Below, piece by piece: positions 22,512 through 33,287 of a DNA stretch of 64,000 bases. Within the stretch, counting starts at the first letter, position 1. Each line of letters starts with the position of its first letter. The stretch is from NCBI GenBank assembly GCA_037127255.1, contig JBANSL010000001.1:41531001-41595000 (forward strand). Direction: 5' to 3'. A model generated the notes under the pieces. That model had not been told where the DNA came from. It saw only the letters and a list, made by a program, of their open reading frames with translations, and made no database searches. A program made the position numbers and the translations under genes. This DNA is from Persicaria tinctoria. Lineage: Eukaryota > Streptophyta > Magnoliopsida > Caryophyllales > Polygonaceae.

Positions 22512-22764
22512 CCGGCAAACACCCGGATAACGAGTGTAGAAGGAGGGGGATGCGGCTTCAACGGCTTGAGGACGCCGAAATTGGGGCTCGATTCAACATC
22601 GAGGTTGGATTTGGGGCTGGAATAAGGCTGGGACTCGCCGGAGAGCACCAAAACCTTAGGGATTAAGGGTTTGACGGACTGAAAAAGGGGGCGTGTGTAT
22701 CCAAGATACAGCGCGTTCATTTTCGCACCAATAGTTATGCAACTTCTTCTGACTTCAGAAAACA

Positions 22765-23940
22765 TGATGATAGGATAAACTACCCTACAAAATAAGGATT
22801 TATTTCCTGAAATAAAAGATAATAGACTCAATTAATTAATAAGATAATAGACTAACTTGATAACTTATTTTTGGGATTCCTTCTTATCTGGATCATAGGA
22901 ATAACAGTGTAGACCCACTCCCATCCCAATCTTGAATGTAAATCTACGTGTAAGTGCAAACCACATTGTCTAAATTGAAAATGGGTTTTGAGGATTTAAT
23001 AGCTGATTGTCCTTTATTAGACAACTATTTAATAACTGATTTTTTGGTCTTTTTCTATGTTGTTATTACCAGTGTTGATAAGCTATTCGTTTTAACTCAT
23101 GACTGGGATGTGTTGTATGAGGCTATCTTTGAGGATCCTCTTGAAGATTTTGACGTACATAAGTACTTCTTCAATAAACCTACTTGGATAGTTTGTCTTG
23201 AATACGTATAATGAATTATTATGAGGCAAGTCGATGTTGCTCTTTCTGGTGTGCAAACGATCTTTGACTTCATTACACTTGTTGACAATCTTTTATTTAT
23301 GTATATAAAATGACCATCTTATAAATGAAACTGTTCGATGCCATCTAAGAATTCAGCAGAGAGAAATCCTCTTGTATAATTATCAACCAAGGAATTAAAC
23401 TCCAGATAACGCAATACTGAAAGATGTCTATTTGACATGAATTAAATAGCACTTGGAATCTTGTTAGATCTTTATGCTATACTTTGGGTAAACTGTTGAT
23501 CTCAATTGTTGCTTCTCGTAATTCTGGTGTTGCCAACTTTGGTGATGAGACTACCATAGATGAAGCCAACAGGTGTTCTAATGCATTATTAGAAGACAGA
23601 AATTCACTTCTCCCACCTGATATGAGAAAGGTCAGTTTTGACTGAATTGATTAGTTATCTAACTTATCTTGTAGCTGCATGCTTTTTGCTAAACTATTGT
23701 GTTCACGTGCATCATATGTGGCTATAATGCGGAAAGTCACCAAATCAAACAGATTAGGTTATGAATCACTGTTAAGGGTATAGAGAGACTGAACTAAGTC
23801 AGATGAAAGGTATCTATCTATTTGTTGCACCTGTTTGCTTCTTCGATTAATTTGCAAGGGAAGGGGATTTTCTTCCTGTGACCGTTTCGTCACAATATAA
23901 TTGTATATATACGTTTCATTGATGAAAATAAGATGCCGGT
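22765..23940 (+). other. Gene-like fragment right of the LINE, unrecognised
   Basis: An open piece at 23070-23208 reads DKLFVLTHDWDVLYEAIFED then DFDVHKYFFNKPTWIVC, and a second at about 23505-23632 reads VASRNSGVANFGDETTIDEA then LLEDRNSLLPPDMRK, followed by GTCAG like a splice donor. Composition and phase suggest exons of a former host gene, but I cannot name it. If the LINE boundaries are right, this was joined to the fragment at 15300-16128 before insertion. Stops and AT-rich filler lie between the pieces. Confidence 0.35.
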
Positions 23941-23949
23941 GGCCTGCAG

Positions 23950-24330
23950 GTTTGCAATGTTGTTGTTGTGGCGTCTTTACTTAATGCAACCTTGGTCATT
24001 CCTACTTTCCTGTGCAGCAATGTCCGGAAGGATCCAAGGTTCTTCTCTTCCACTTAATGACACTTAATTTTGTACCAAAATCCTCCTCAATCAGTCTCTA
24101 ATTAATTCTCCAAAACCTGTAGCCAGTTTGGTGATATTTATCAAGAGGAGTACTTCGTTAAAACATTGAAGAATGATGTAACCATAGCCATGTTAGTATT
24201 TGATTCAATATATACAAGTTAACTTGCAGTCAGTTTGGTGATATTTATCAAGAGGAGTACTTCATTAAAACATTGAAGAATGATATAACCATAGCCATAT
24301 TAGTTTTTGATTAAATATATACAAGTTAAC
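23950..24330 (+). pseudogene. Plant O-fucosyltransferase-family gene fragment with a duplicated exon
   Basis: The piece 23950-24039 reads VCNVVVVASLLNATLVIPTF and then NVRKDP, matching the conserved start of the GDP-fucose O-fucosyltransferase fold in plant Golgi proteins (the stretch with LNATLV.P). After an intron-like 82 bp ending CTGTAG, the next exon (from 24122) reads SQFGDIYQEEYFVKTLKNDV, the family's following conserved block. This second exon and its flank are repeated in tandem about 107 bp later (24231). Nothing upstream or downstream completes the enzyme, so this is a fragment. The upstream GGTGGCCTGCAG is consistent with the N-G-G-L motif region having been cut. Confidence 0.65.
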
Positions 24331-25599
24331 GACTGTTAGATCAGTTTTTTACTTATAAGTACCTGTTTTTCTCAAATGGTGTATTATTTTCTATGCTATC
24401 TTTTAGTTTTGAGTTTATATACCCAATACAACAATATTTTTTTTCATTAAATTCTAACCGTAGGGGTATGATCTTCTCTATTTACTCTATCTTAGGCTAA
24501 TCTTTAGGATACGATCTTCTCTTTTGAGTACTTGCACCTCATATATTCTTATCTTATATGGTGTCTAGGTAGTGAAGCAACCCTCGGGTTCTCCTCAATG
24601 CGACAAGTCATCATGAAAATGAATATACTCATGTTTCGGTAATGCCTCTATCCTTGTAGAATCAACTCATTGCTTGGGTTGCCAAGTATTTTTTATGTAT
24701 GGATGTTGTCATATTTATTGCACACATACTAATCTGAGGAATTATGTCAAGTAGTTTAAGACAAGTGTGATCGAGTAATGGCAAGTAGTTTGATTAAATA
24801 TCCTTTTTATTTAGAAAAATGCTTGCCTAACATGATCGAGTAGTATGCTCTAGTATAAATAAGGCCAGAAATTTATAATCATAAGTAATAAGTGGATGGT
24901 TTATGTTGGTGAGAGTGATATTATCTCTCATTTCTTGTGTTTGTGTGTGAATCTGATCTATTCTTGCTCCTAGCTCTATCTATTTCCAACTTCAGCAAAA
25001 TCCTAAACCAATTTGCTTCTCTTTATTTGGTAGCCAATTTCCCATTATGAATACATAAGAGGATGCAATTTTTATAATATGCCATTCTAGCATAATACTC
25101 CTTACGATTGAGTTGTTTATGATTTTGTGCTTATTTGTTGTGTATATTCAATATTGTGATATCTGACAGATGTCCATTAAGTAGGAATCAAATGCTAATC
25201 AGCACAAACATGGAAGCGTCTTGGGAAATAAGAAAATCTCCGCAAAACAGCAGACCAATTTACTTCTCAAACATAACTTGACGGTTGATAGAGTTGACTG
25301 AGAGATGCTAACTGCAAAGATTCACATGATATTGAAGATGATTATGAACAAAGCTACTGAATGAGGTGGTGAGGATTTTGTACAAGCTAGTAAGCTACTA
25401 ACAGAAACTTCAGAAATCTATATTTTTTTTGGTTTTATGTTTTATCGGGAAAGTTCTTTTGAGTTGGCAAGATATCTAGCTATGTTACATACTTTGTTTG
25501 GTGTTTGGTTAATATGAAAGTGTGTTATGGAAGAAACACCTTGTTATGTATAAATGGTTTTGATGTTTGGTCTGCGAATTAAACAGAGAAATAGGGTAA
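24331..25599. other. AT-rich stretch with a possible solo LTR near 24740-25010
   Basis: There is no coding region I can support. Around 24747 the sequence TGTCAAGTAGTTTAAGACAA is followed about 100 bp on by a TATA-box-like AGTATAAATAAGGCC (24853) and then by a T/C-rich leader, an arrangement typical of a small LTR. I could not find a convincing 5-bp target duplication. The part from 25180 to 25560 may be a decayed end of a CACTA transposase gene, judged only from its position next to a CACTA terminus. Confidence 0.25.
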
Positions 25600-26075
25600 A
25601 AATATTAGGAATTCGCAACGGTAGCTTGCCGTGGCCAATTATATAAAAGAAGGCCAAACACTTAGCAACGGCAAACCGTGGCCAATTATAGAAAAAGAAG
25701 CCAAATTTTCAGCGGGAAATCCCAGCAAAACAATTCATTTTTTAGCCACGACAATTCACCGTCGCAAATTATGAAAAAGGCGCCAAAAAATTGGTGGGAA
25801 ACTTTGGACTGCTTGGCTCTCTAAATTTCATAGCCACGGCATGTGCCGTCGCTCACATTGAGAGTCATACTCTAGCTAGGTAACGCTTCACCGTCGCATA
25901 GCTGTGGCTAGGAAGCTTTCCACGGCTGTTGCCGTTGCTATATACGTTTTGCCACCGCGGGTTAGGTTACGCCTCAGTTGCCGTGGCTACAGCCGTTGCT
26001 AGTCCCTTTTGGCCACAGCAAATCCACTTTTAGCCATGGTATCTTGCCGTTGCTAATATGTTTTTTTTTGTAGTG
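25600..26075. mobile_element. CACTA transposon right end, family A-like
   Basis: The terminus at 26075 reads TTTTTTTTTGTAGTG, the reverse complement of CACTACAAAAAAAAAC. The preceding 450 bp contains many motifs like TAGCCACGGCA, CCGTTGCTA and GCCGTGGC in both orientations, the subterminal transposase-binding repeats. The element body lies to the left and its other end was not located. The O-fucosyltransferase fragment at 23950-24330 could be cargo of this element if the left end lies upstream of it. The terminus abuts sequence belonging to a different CACTA (26076-27428), so this one appears nested in that one. Confidence 0.65.
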
Positions 26076-27428
26076 TGTTGTTTATGATTCTGGTTTCATG
26101 ATTGAAAGTTTAGAAGTTGTCGCCTTTATACTCATGCTTGGCTTCATTTGCAGGATGAAAATGGTGTTTCTTTGAGCTGAGACAACTCAAGAAGATGGAA
26201 CTCACACAATGACAGATGAAGAAATCCGTCGACAAGTTCTTGGAGTAAAATCGGGATACATCAAATGTTTTGGTTTTCAATCCCGATCAACGCCAATTAT
26301 GCCTTCTTCCATGAAATTTATGAGAAGAATAGAGCCTTATAAGACAAGATCAAATATCAAAATGAGCAGATAATTGAATTACAAGAGACCGCAAAGAAGA
26401 TGGAACATTTCGTGGTAAACTTTGCTACCCAACAACTAGAGAAGTAGAGACTTTTTGGCCTGTTTTATTTGGCATTTAGTATAATTTCTAGTTATGTTAG
26501 ACGTAAATACTTACGACATGTATTGTTTAGCCATTTATGTTTGTTTAATTTCCAAGATACTTATGATAGGTATTGTTTAGTTATTTTGCTAGATGCAATG
26601 GATATTATTTAGTCATTTTCAAAGCACCACCGGAGTGCCTTATTTTTTTATTGAAAAGTGCAAATTACTTATATTATAATTTTAATATAATATGCATTAT
26701 TTCCTCGTGAAAAGTAAAAGTCAATAATGATGAAATTATATCTTCTCTTCGATAAATAATACGACGCAATATAATTTCCTGGTTGAAGATAGGGCTAGAG
26801 CAAGGAGTGAGTTCTTCCCCTGATACTATTTTTAGCGATGAAATGATATTTCTCACAACAAAACCAATTTCTACAACCACAAAATGAAATCGTTGTTAGT
26901 TGTTAATGTGCCGAGACAATATTTTCTGGCTAAAGGGATATAAATAGCGAGGAATTTTGAACTTCTTGCGGAAAATAATTATTCTCGACGAAATAATTCC
27001 TCGCCAATATTATCTTTAACTACAAATATACGTTTGTCGGCAAAAATAATACTTTAAATTATTTTTTAATTTCTAATGTGTTAATTACTAGTCACCATTG
27101 ATGAGGAAATAAAAATAATAGAAACGAATTTTGTTTCGTCGATAAACATATTCAATGACCATTTTCTAATCCCGGAACTTATTCACCAATGAAAATATTT
27201 GACTTTTGACGAGAAAAATATTCTTCGCTAAATGATAACAGTGACAAATTATAACCTTCGTAGAAAATTGCCTACGAGGAATTTTTTTCCGCGCTAATAC
27301 TTTCATCGACAAGCTTTCTTCGTCCACCCGGCAAGGAAATTTATTTCCTCGCCGAACACTTTTAGCGAGAAAATCGGTATTTTCTAAGAGGAAATTTTTC
27401 CTCGCATATAGCTTGTTTTGTTGTAGTG
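26076..27428 (+). mobile_element. CACTA transposon right part, family B
   Basis: The terminus at 27428 reads TTGTTTTGTTGTAGTG, the reverse complement of CACTACAACAAAACAA. Subterminal repeats of a different kind from family A (TTTCCTCGCCAA, CGAGGAATTTTT) fill 26700-27420. Upstream lies a transposase-like exon (26154-26447). The left end is not visible because another CACTA interrupts it at 26075. Two CACTA subfamilies are therefore stacked here. Confidence 0.65.
26154..26447 (+). pseudogene. CACTA (En/Spm) transposase-associated protein, C-terminal exon
   Basis: After a splice-acceptor-like CATTTGCAG the sequence reads TDEEIRRQVLGVKSGYIKCF, resembling the short conserved segment (VLG..SGY.K..G) of the plant Ptta/En/Spm accessory transposase family. 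A coiled-coil-like tail follows (KYQNEQIIELQETAKKMEHF) and ends at a TAG at 26445. One stop (TAA in NRAL*DK) and a short frame slip break it. In intact elements this protein binds the subterminal repeats. Its position inside the family B end fits an autonomous ancestor. Confidence 0.55.
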
Positions 27429-28560
27429 CCTATTCAATAACTCTAAGCAAGAACTCTTATGACAAAGAAATGATTCGTAGCAAGTAACCAAGTTGTAAAA
27501 GTAACCATATTTATGATTGAAATGTAGATCAATATCAAAGTAAAAAGAACATTTCACTTGTAATTCTCTGACAATGGTTGGAATTAATGGTCCTAGGATT
27601 GATCTATCAATTATTCATAAACATAGGTCTACTTGACTAAAGTTGAGAGATCCGCAAGGATACAATCACCTTATTCAATATCACTAAAGAATAGCATTAA
27701 GGACTCAAGTAATTAGACCAATTGGCACATTGATTCATTGCAATTAAGATAAATAGGCACAAACCGAACTCAGCCCTAATCGAATATCCTCAACATAGAT
27801 CAATTGAAATCATCCACTATAAAGACAAAGAAACATTAGTATCTCAATACATTTGTTTGCTATCAAGAAAACAACAACGAATTCATAGCTGAGATGCAAT
27901 TCCTAACATGGTGATCAATCATAGAAAGGAACACAAATATAATCAATAAACACAAGATGATAACTATGAATATGAATAACTAAAGAGAATTAAATTCTCA
28001 CAATCCAAACAACCATGTCATCGAATCACAGGCGAAACTCTGAGTTTGGCAACTCATAGGTCAATTTTCTCTCTCTAATGGTGTTCATAGTCTCATACAC
28101 AATAGTCACACACGGCGAATAAACTGAAAATAAACCTAATAAAGACTCTCTAAGAGTCGGCCAAACCTAAATGGAAATAGGTATAAAATAATAGGAAATA
28201 ATGTCTCCAATGTTGTGCTTCCTTGCTCGAAACTGGCCCATGACGGGCGCCACATTTACAGTGACAGATTTCCCTCGATTGACTTCAATAAACTCCAATG
28301 TTGTGCTTCCTTGCTCTTCTCTAGCTTCCTCCTTAGCCTCCATATGCTCCAAAACATGTCTCTTAAGCTCTTCCAAAGTCCCTTCAAGGTCGGAATGTAA
28401 TTCTGCAGAATAAACACTAAAAAGGCGTAGATTCCGAACTCGAAAACTTAACAAGCAATATATGAAACTAGACTCAAACATCAGCAAAACCACTACCTAA
28501 TTGCAATAAGAAATACCTATAATACCTATATTAAATATGCATTATCAAAGTGATCTACCA
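27429..28560 (-). repeat. Probable LTR-derived remnant, orientation minus
   Basis: There is no coding capacity beyond a 108-codon minus-strand frame (28493-28167) with a Glu/Lys-rich segment but no known domain. Read on the minus strand, the block resembles the transcribed half of an LTR: a TATA-like ATTTTATACC at 28180, then a long T-rich leader. The left side is cut at the CACTA terminus at 27428. The partner LTR and target duplication were not found, so orientation and identity are tentative. A near repeat (CCAATGTTGTGCTTCCTTGC at 28206 and 28296) lies inside. Confidence 0.3.
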
Positions 28561-28891
28561 TTAGATGAATCAATCAAGGAAAGATAGGATAGAGTCGAGG
28601 ATCAAAGACATAACCATTGTTGATGAATTGTAGGGGAAACTATCTTATTCATAATTATCACCAATTCACTTTTGTTACTTTTACCATATTAAGTTGCCTT
28701 TATATTCAATTACTCTTTGATATTGTTCCCTTTTGATAGTGATTTGATAGACATGAAAGGTATTCTATCTGTGGGATCAACATATTACTATTCCACTATA
28801 CTAGTTACTCGTTTGCTAGTTGAGTTGTTGGTTTGGGTTATTCTTTTTGGTGTTGTAGAAAGGTAACGACATTCTGCACCGCACCAAATTT

Positions 28892-28910
28892 TGGCGTCGT
28901 TGTCTGGGAG
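28892..28910 (+). other. Primer binding site, diverged Asp-tRNA type
   Basis: TGGCGTCGTTGTCTGGGAG follows the LTR end GCACCA by five bases. It resembles the Asp-tRNA complement used by Athila elements, with several C-to-T changes relative to the consensus. Confidence 0.65.
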
Positions 28911-29023
28911 ATTACTTTATTTCCGTTGTTGTTCTTATTTGCTATCTTGAGTAATTCATCTTGGTGGATTATTTTTTGGTTACTAATCAATCTTTAATGA
29001 GTCTTTTTGAAGGTTAAGCAAAG

Positions 29024-29984
29024 ATGTCTCAAAATGATGAATCCCCTCTCAAGACGACATTGAGAGACCTAAGGGAACCTGATCTAAATTCGTAACAGCT
29101 TCCGATTACACTACTTGAACTCCTTGAAAGCTCCAAATTGGGATACAAAGCTGATTGGTTATTGATTCTTCGAGTTTTCCATGGAGAGATTGGAGATGAG
29201 CCAAATAAGCATCTTACTGAATTCGTTAGTGTCTGTGACCAACTCAGACCTCAAGGATTTACTGAGGACCAACTCATGTTAAGGTTGTTTTCGTTCACTC
29301 TGAAAGACGCAGCGGTTGATTGGCTACAATATTGTCTACCTAAAGAAAGTATCACTACTTGGTTGGAATGAAAGAAAGCTTTTCTGCTGAAATATTTCCC
29401 TGCTACCCGTCTGGGCAAAGTAAAGAAACAGTTGACTAGCATAGAACAACTCCCTAGGGAGAGCCTCTATGACTACCTTGAGAGATTTAGGCGACTCAAG
29501 GCAAATTGCCCAAAACATGGATTTCCTGAAGAGGAATCGATTTTTTATCTTTATAAGGGGTTGCTTGATCATGAGCGCACTGTCATCAATGCTACTAATG
29601 GAGTTGCTATACTGCACAAAACGCCGGAAGAAGCCATGTAAATCTTCGATGGATTAGCAAATTCAAACTCAACGGTACAGGTGGTCTAGTGGAGTTGGGA
29701 ATCCATTTGTTGTGGATGACCCTGTGAAGGGCTGTGAGGAGAAAGTTGCGAAACTGACGGAGGTTGTGATAAAAATGGCTACTCAGATGGCAACATCAAA
29801 TGCTCAAGAGGAGCAAGAAGCTCAAGAATCACATTGTATAAGCTCTGGAATCCTCAAGTGAGGTGCTTTGAAAGATTTGATGATGATGGTAAGGGAGCAA
29901 GGAGAACTTCTGCGACACATGTCCCAAGACGCTACAAGAACACAAGTTGAGAAATTAGAGAAATGATTTGTCCGGAGAAGACTC
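29024..29984 (+). pseudogene. Retrotransposon gag, Athila-like, with in-frame stops
   Basis: The start is the ATG at 29024 (MSQNDESPLKTTLRDL), placed about 110 bp after the primer binding site. The same frame runs through stops near 29096 and 29369 to 29641. It contains the gag core: DEPNKHLTEFVSVCDQL, LKDAAVDWLQY, SITTWLE, then KKAFLLKYFPATRLGKVK. The stop after TWLE is TGA, probably from TGG. Downstream, 29640-29980 is Gln/Glu-rich with no intact knuckle. The element at 29989 then interrupts, and gag-protease linker sequence resumes at 33288. Confidence 0.8.
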
Positions 29985-29988
29985 TATG

Positions 29989-31255
29989 TGATACGTTTGG
30001 GAAACCCGATCCTTCGCCTGTGGGCTCAAGATCAAGAACCACGACGTATATTTGCTTAGATCTTGCAATGCTCTTTGATATCTCCTGATTGGAATAAATT
30101 AAAACAAGTAATTAAATTTCTGAATAGCGACAGTTTTCACACAGTAAATTCCAGCAATAGAAACCATAGAATTTAGCGACAGAAAGTAAACGAAGATCAG
30201 CGAGGGAGAAGCGGGGCTGGATGCGCGGACACGGGGATGTCTCAGGAGCCTCACTCGCTGGGAGCCAAGGCCAGATGCGTACAGGGAAGCGCGCGAGAGC
30301 AAGGACGAGGGCGCGGAAGCGAGCGCTGGGGATGTGCGGGAGCGAGGGCGCCTGGACGCGACCGCGCTCGCTGGAGCGGAACTGCTCGCGGATGGCGCCA
30401 AGGACTGGGCTTCTCGGAAGCGCTGGCTGTGTCGAGTAGGGTGATGGCTGGGTGTCACTCGATCTCGACGAGAACAGTGATTGTGATGTTGGTTTGTGAT
30501 TTTTGAAAATTCTCAAGAACACAAGACAATGATAGTGTTTTGGATTGATAACCACGAACCCTTTAATCCACAAAGGGGTTCTCAATTCTATTTCAATATG
30601 ATTAATTCAAAGTGCATAAACATGAATATATAGAAAAGCTATGGGAGATCTAACCAATCCTTCCTTGCAAAGGAAAGGGGTTTGGATAGATTAATTCTAT
30701 CTAAAGATAAATAAAATAAACCTAAGATAAATATTTCCTAATGAGATAGATATTTAATAACTTGGTGGCCAAGGATTATATCTAGAAGAGATATAATTAA
30801 TTCCACCTTATTTATCGAATTTGCATAAAATAAATATATCTAATTAATTAAAATTCGAAATTAACTAAATAAATATGTGGAAATTCGTCCAAACAGTGAC
30901 AGCTGTAAAGATGATGAATTTCGGCCATTCTCGAGGTCGATTCCGGAGAAACCTTCAACAGCAAAGTTGTAGATCTTTTGCATAAAATAAATATATGGTA
31001 CGATCTCATCCGATGAATATGGACTCCGAACGATCCATTTTACAGAGACGTCGAAATGCTGTCAACCCATTAAGAACGAACACAAACTCTAACATTAGCT
31101 TACATTGCTCCTTTGGACCTTGTTCCATGGTGGAGCCTTCTTCCTCCTTTTTAGGATGACACTATTTGCCATCAATGGCCCTCGAATCGGTCTTGAGAGC
31201 TCGCCTGGATCAAGATCATTGTTTGACCCACAGAAGGCTATCTTGATCCACATCA
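29989..31255 (-). repeat. 3' LTR of the non-autonomous element (1,267 bp)
   Basis: It begins (minus strand) at 31255 with TGATGTGGATCAAG and ends at 29989 with CGTATCA. It carries a GC-rich block near 30200-30450 that is not present in full in the other LTR. The same tail sequence, GGGATACCCGATCCTTCGCC, is found at 14013 in the inverted dimer, which links the two as one family. Confidence 0.85.
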
Positions 31256-32276
31256 TTCTCCCCTTCTTAGCTTCCATTCGTCCTCGAATCGAGTCGTTGA
31301 TGATCAAAGGGGAAGGAGCAACCACAAAAAAATAACTTCCTTGACAATCAACTTGAGATGGTGCCAGCAGAATTTGAGGCAAAGGAACCTCAAAAACAAC
31401 ACCAGTCACAGGGAATATTGAGCAATCAAGAGGAACAATATCATTAGGCCCAATAACCCTATGAACTTCAGAAGTCTCAACATTAGGAACAATCTCAAGA
31501 GTTACAATAGCTAACTCAAGAGAAGTGTCCCCAACGTCCTCATCGTTGTCGTCAGAAGCAACCACATCATCTGGCGCAGCACTGCAGTCCAATTTCAGAG
31601 CGATTTCGGATGTCTTCCCGGGAGATTCTTGCAGCATGTGACCCACCGTTGGAAATCTCGTCGAGTTAGCTTCGCAACAAGACTGAGTTGACTCAATTCC
31701 GAGGTCGGAGTCAACGGGAATCTGCGAAACAAAATCATCGCGCAGTGCAGTCTCTTGTCCAACGAAAGTATCCGAAACAATCTCTTTTACTTTCCCGTCG
31801 GCCGTATAGTCAAGAAAAATCACGTCCACATCGGGGGAGGATATCTCCAATATCTCAGAGGTAGGTGACGCGTGAGGCTGACTATTAAGAAGTTTCTGAA
31901 TATAAGCCTTCCTCCAAGCGTCATCAAGCCAATTAGCTTGTCGTTGGGCCGCTTCCTCCAACTTTCGTTTTCGTTACTCCTCAACCTCTCGTTGTTGGAA
32001 AAACCAAATCTGACAGAGGCGATGTTGTTGTTGTCGTTTCTCCTCCTCAATTGCGGCTTGACGTTGACGCTCAAGAAGTTGTTGTTGTTGTCGATACCTC
32101 TCCTTTTCGATTTCTACTTGCCGTTGAAGCCAAAGGCGGCGCCTTTGTGCCTCTTGTTGTCGCTCTAAAGCTTGTTGTTTTTGCAAAGCTCATCTCTGCA
32201 ACTCTCGGCGGCGTTGTTGTTGTGCAGCCCATGGATCGGGATCATCATCCCAATCTCCCCAGATAACGTCAACCAT
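31095..32276 (-). pseudogene. Sole protein of the non-autonomous element, coiled-coil rich, unknown function
   Basis: The likely start is the Met at 32276 (MVDVIWGDWDDDPDPWAAQQ), 57 bases after the primer binding site. One frame runs to 31095 through two stops near 32188 and 31972, about 394 codons. Residues about 20-110 are Gln/Arg/Glu-rich (QRQVEIEKERYRQQQQ) and should form a coiled coil. The middle is acidic (DDNDEDVGD) and the end is hydrophobic, then basic. The frame extends past the polypurine tract into the 3' LTR, ending SVILKRRKKAPPWNKVQ. It matches no gag, protease or polymerase that I recognise. Confidence 0.6.
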
Positions 32277-32347
32277 TGAATCAAATCGTAAATAACATCA
32301 AGAAAAAAAAAACAAGAACTTGCAAAACCTACGACTCTGATACCACT

Positions 32348-33282
32348 TGATACGTTTGCGAAACCGAGGGCGCCTGGAGGGGACCGCGCTCGCTGGAGCG
32401 GAACTGTTCGTGGATGGCGCCAAGGACTAGGCTTCTCGGAAGCGCTGGCTGTGTCGAGTAGGGTGATGGCTGGGCGTCACTCGATCTCGACGAGAACAGT
32501 GATTGTGATGTTGGTTTGTGATTTCCGAAAATTCTCAAGAACACAAGACAATGATAGTGTTTTGGATTGATAACCAAGAACCCTTTAATCCATAAAGGGG
32601 TTCTCAATTCTATTTCAATCTGATTAATTCAAACTGCATAAACATGAATATATAGAAAAGCTATGGGAGATCTAATCAATCATTCCTTGCAAAGGAAAGG
32701 GGTTTGGATAGATTAATTATATCTAAAGATAAATAAAATAAACCTAAGATAAATATTTCCTAATGAGATAGATATTTAATAACTTGGTGGCCAAGGATTA
32801 TATCTAGAAGAGATATAATTAATTCCACCTTATTTATTTAATTTGCATAAAATAAATATATCTAATTAATTAAAATTCGAAATTAACTAAATAAATATGT
32901 GGAAATTCGTCCAAACAGTGACAGCTGTAAAGATGATGAATTTCGGCCATTCTCGAGGTCATTTCTGGAGAAACCTTCAACAGCAAAGTTGTAGATCTTT
33001 TTGTCCTCATTCCAACAAGGTATGGTACGATCTCATCCAATGAATATGGACTCCGAACGATCCGTTTTACTGAGACGTCGAAATGCTATCAACCCATTAA
33101 GAACGAACCCAAACTTGAACATTAGCTTACCTTGCTCATTTGGACCTTGTTCCATGGTGGAGCCTTCTTCCTCCTTTTGAGGATGACACTCTTTGCCATC
33201 AATGGCCCTCGAATCGGTTTTGAGAGCTCGCCTGGATCAAGATAATTGTTTGACCCACAGAAGGCCATCTTGATCCACATCA
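32348..33282 (-). repeat. 5' LTR of the non-autonomous element (935 bp, deleted)
   Basis: It has the same ends as 29989-31255 and high similarity from about 32380 onward. It is about 330 bp shorter because the segment after CGTTTGCGAAACCGAG, equivalent to about 30010-30340 of the partner, is missing. Since the two LTRs are identical at insertion, the deletion happened afterwards. Confidence 0.85.
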
Positions 33283-33287
33283 CTATG

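Larger units (their letters stand above)
16129..22754 (-). mobile_element. L1-type LINE retrotransposon, minus strand
   Basis: The 3' end is the poly(T) run at about 16131-16145 (poly(A) on the minus strand). Upstream on that strand lie an RNase H region, a zf-RVT-like region, reverse transcriptase and an AP-type endonuclease, the order of plant L1 elements. The 5' end is uncertain. A direct repeat TCAGAAAACA at 16117-16126 and again at 22755-22764 could be the target duplication, which would make the element about 6.6 kb and include the 543-codon frame at 20880-22511 as its ORF1. If not, the secure part ends near 20270. Confidence 0.75.
29989..33282 (-). mobile_element. Non-autonomous LTR retrotransposon, TSD CTATG
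   Basis: Two LTRs in the same (minus) orientation, starting TGATGTGGATCAAGATGG and ending CGTATCA, occupy 31255-29989 and 33282-32348. CTATG at 29984-29988 and at 33283-33287 is the target duplication. A primer binding site TGGTATCAGAGTC (32345-32333) matches initiator Met-tRNA but for one base, and a purine tract AAGAAGGGGAGAA (31268-31256) lies before the 3' LTR. The roughly 1.1-kb interior encodes only one coiled-coil-rich protein and no polymerase or integrase, so it must be mobilised by another element. Related LTRs are at 2377 and 13279. Confidence 0.88.

Noticed and set aside
22006..22530. 174-codon plus-strand frame, Pro/His-rich
   Set aside because: It is antisense to the longer minus-strand frame 20880-22511 and low in complexity.
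28167..28493. 108-codon minus-strand frame with an acidic segment
   Set aside because: It has no known domain and lies in LTR-like sequence with a simple internal duplication, so I did not call it a gene.
30099..30585. Pro/Ser/Arg-rich minus-strand frames of 119 and 157 codons
   Set aside because: They lie in the GC-rich part of an LTR, overlap each other in different frames and recur only because the LTR is repeated at 32329.
32051..32266. Plus-strand frame opposite the non-autonomous element protein
   Set aside because: It is the antisense of the Gln/Arg-rich coiled-coil codons.
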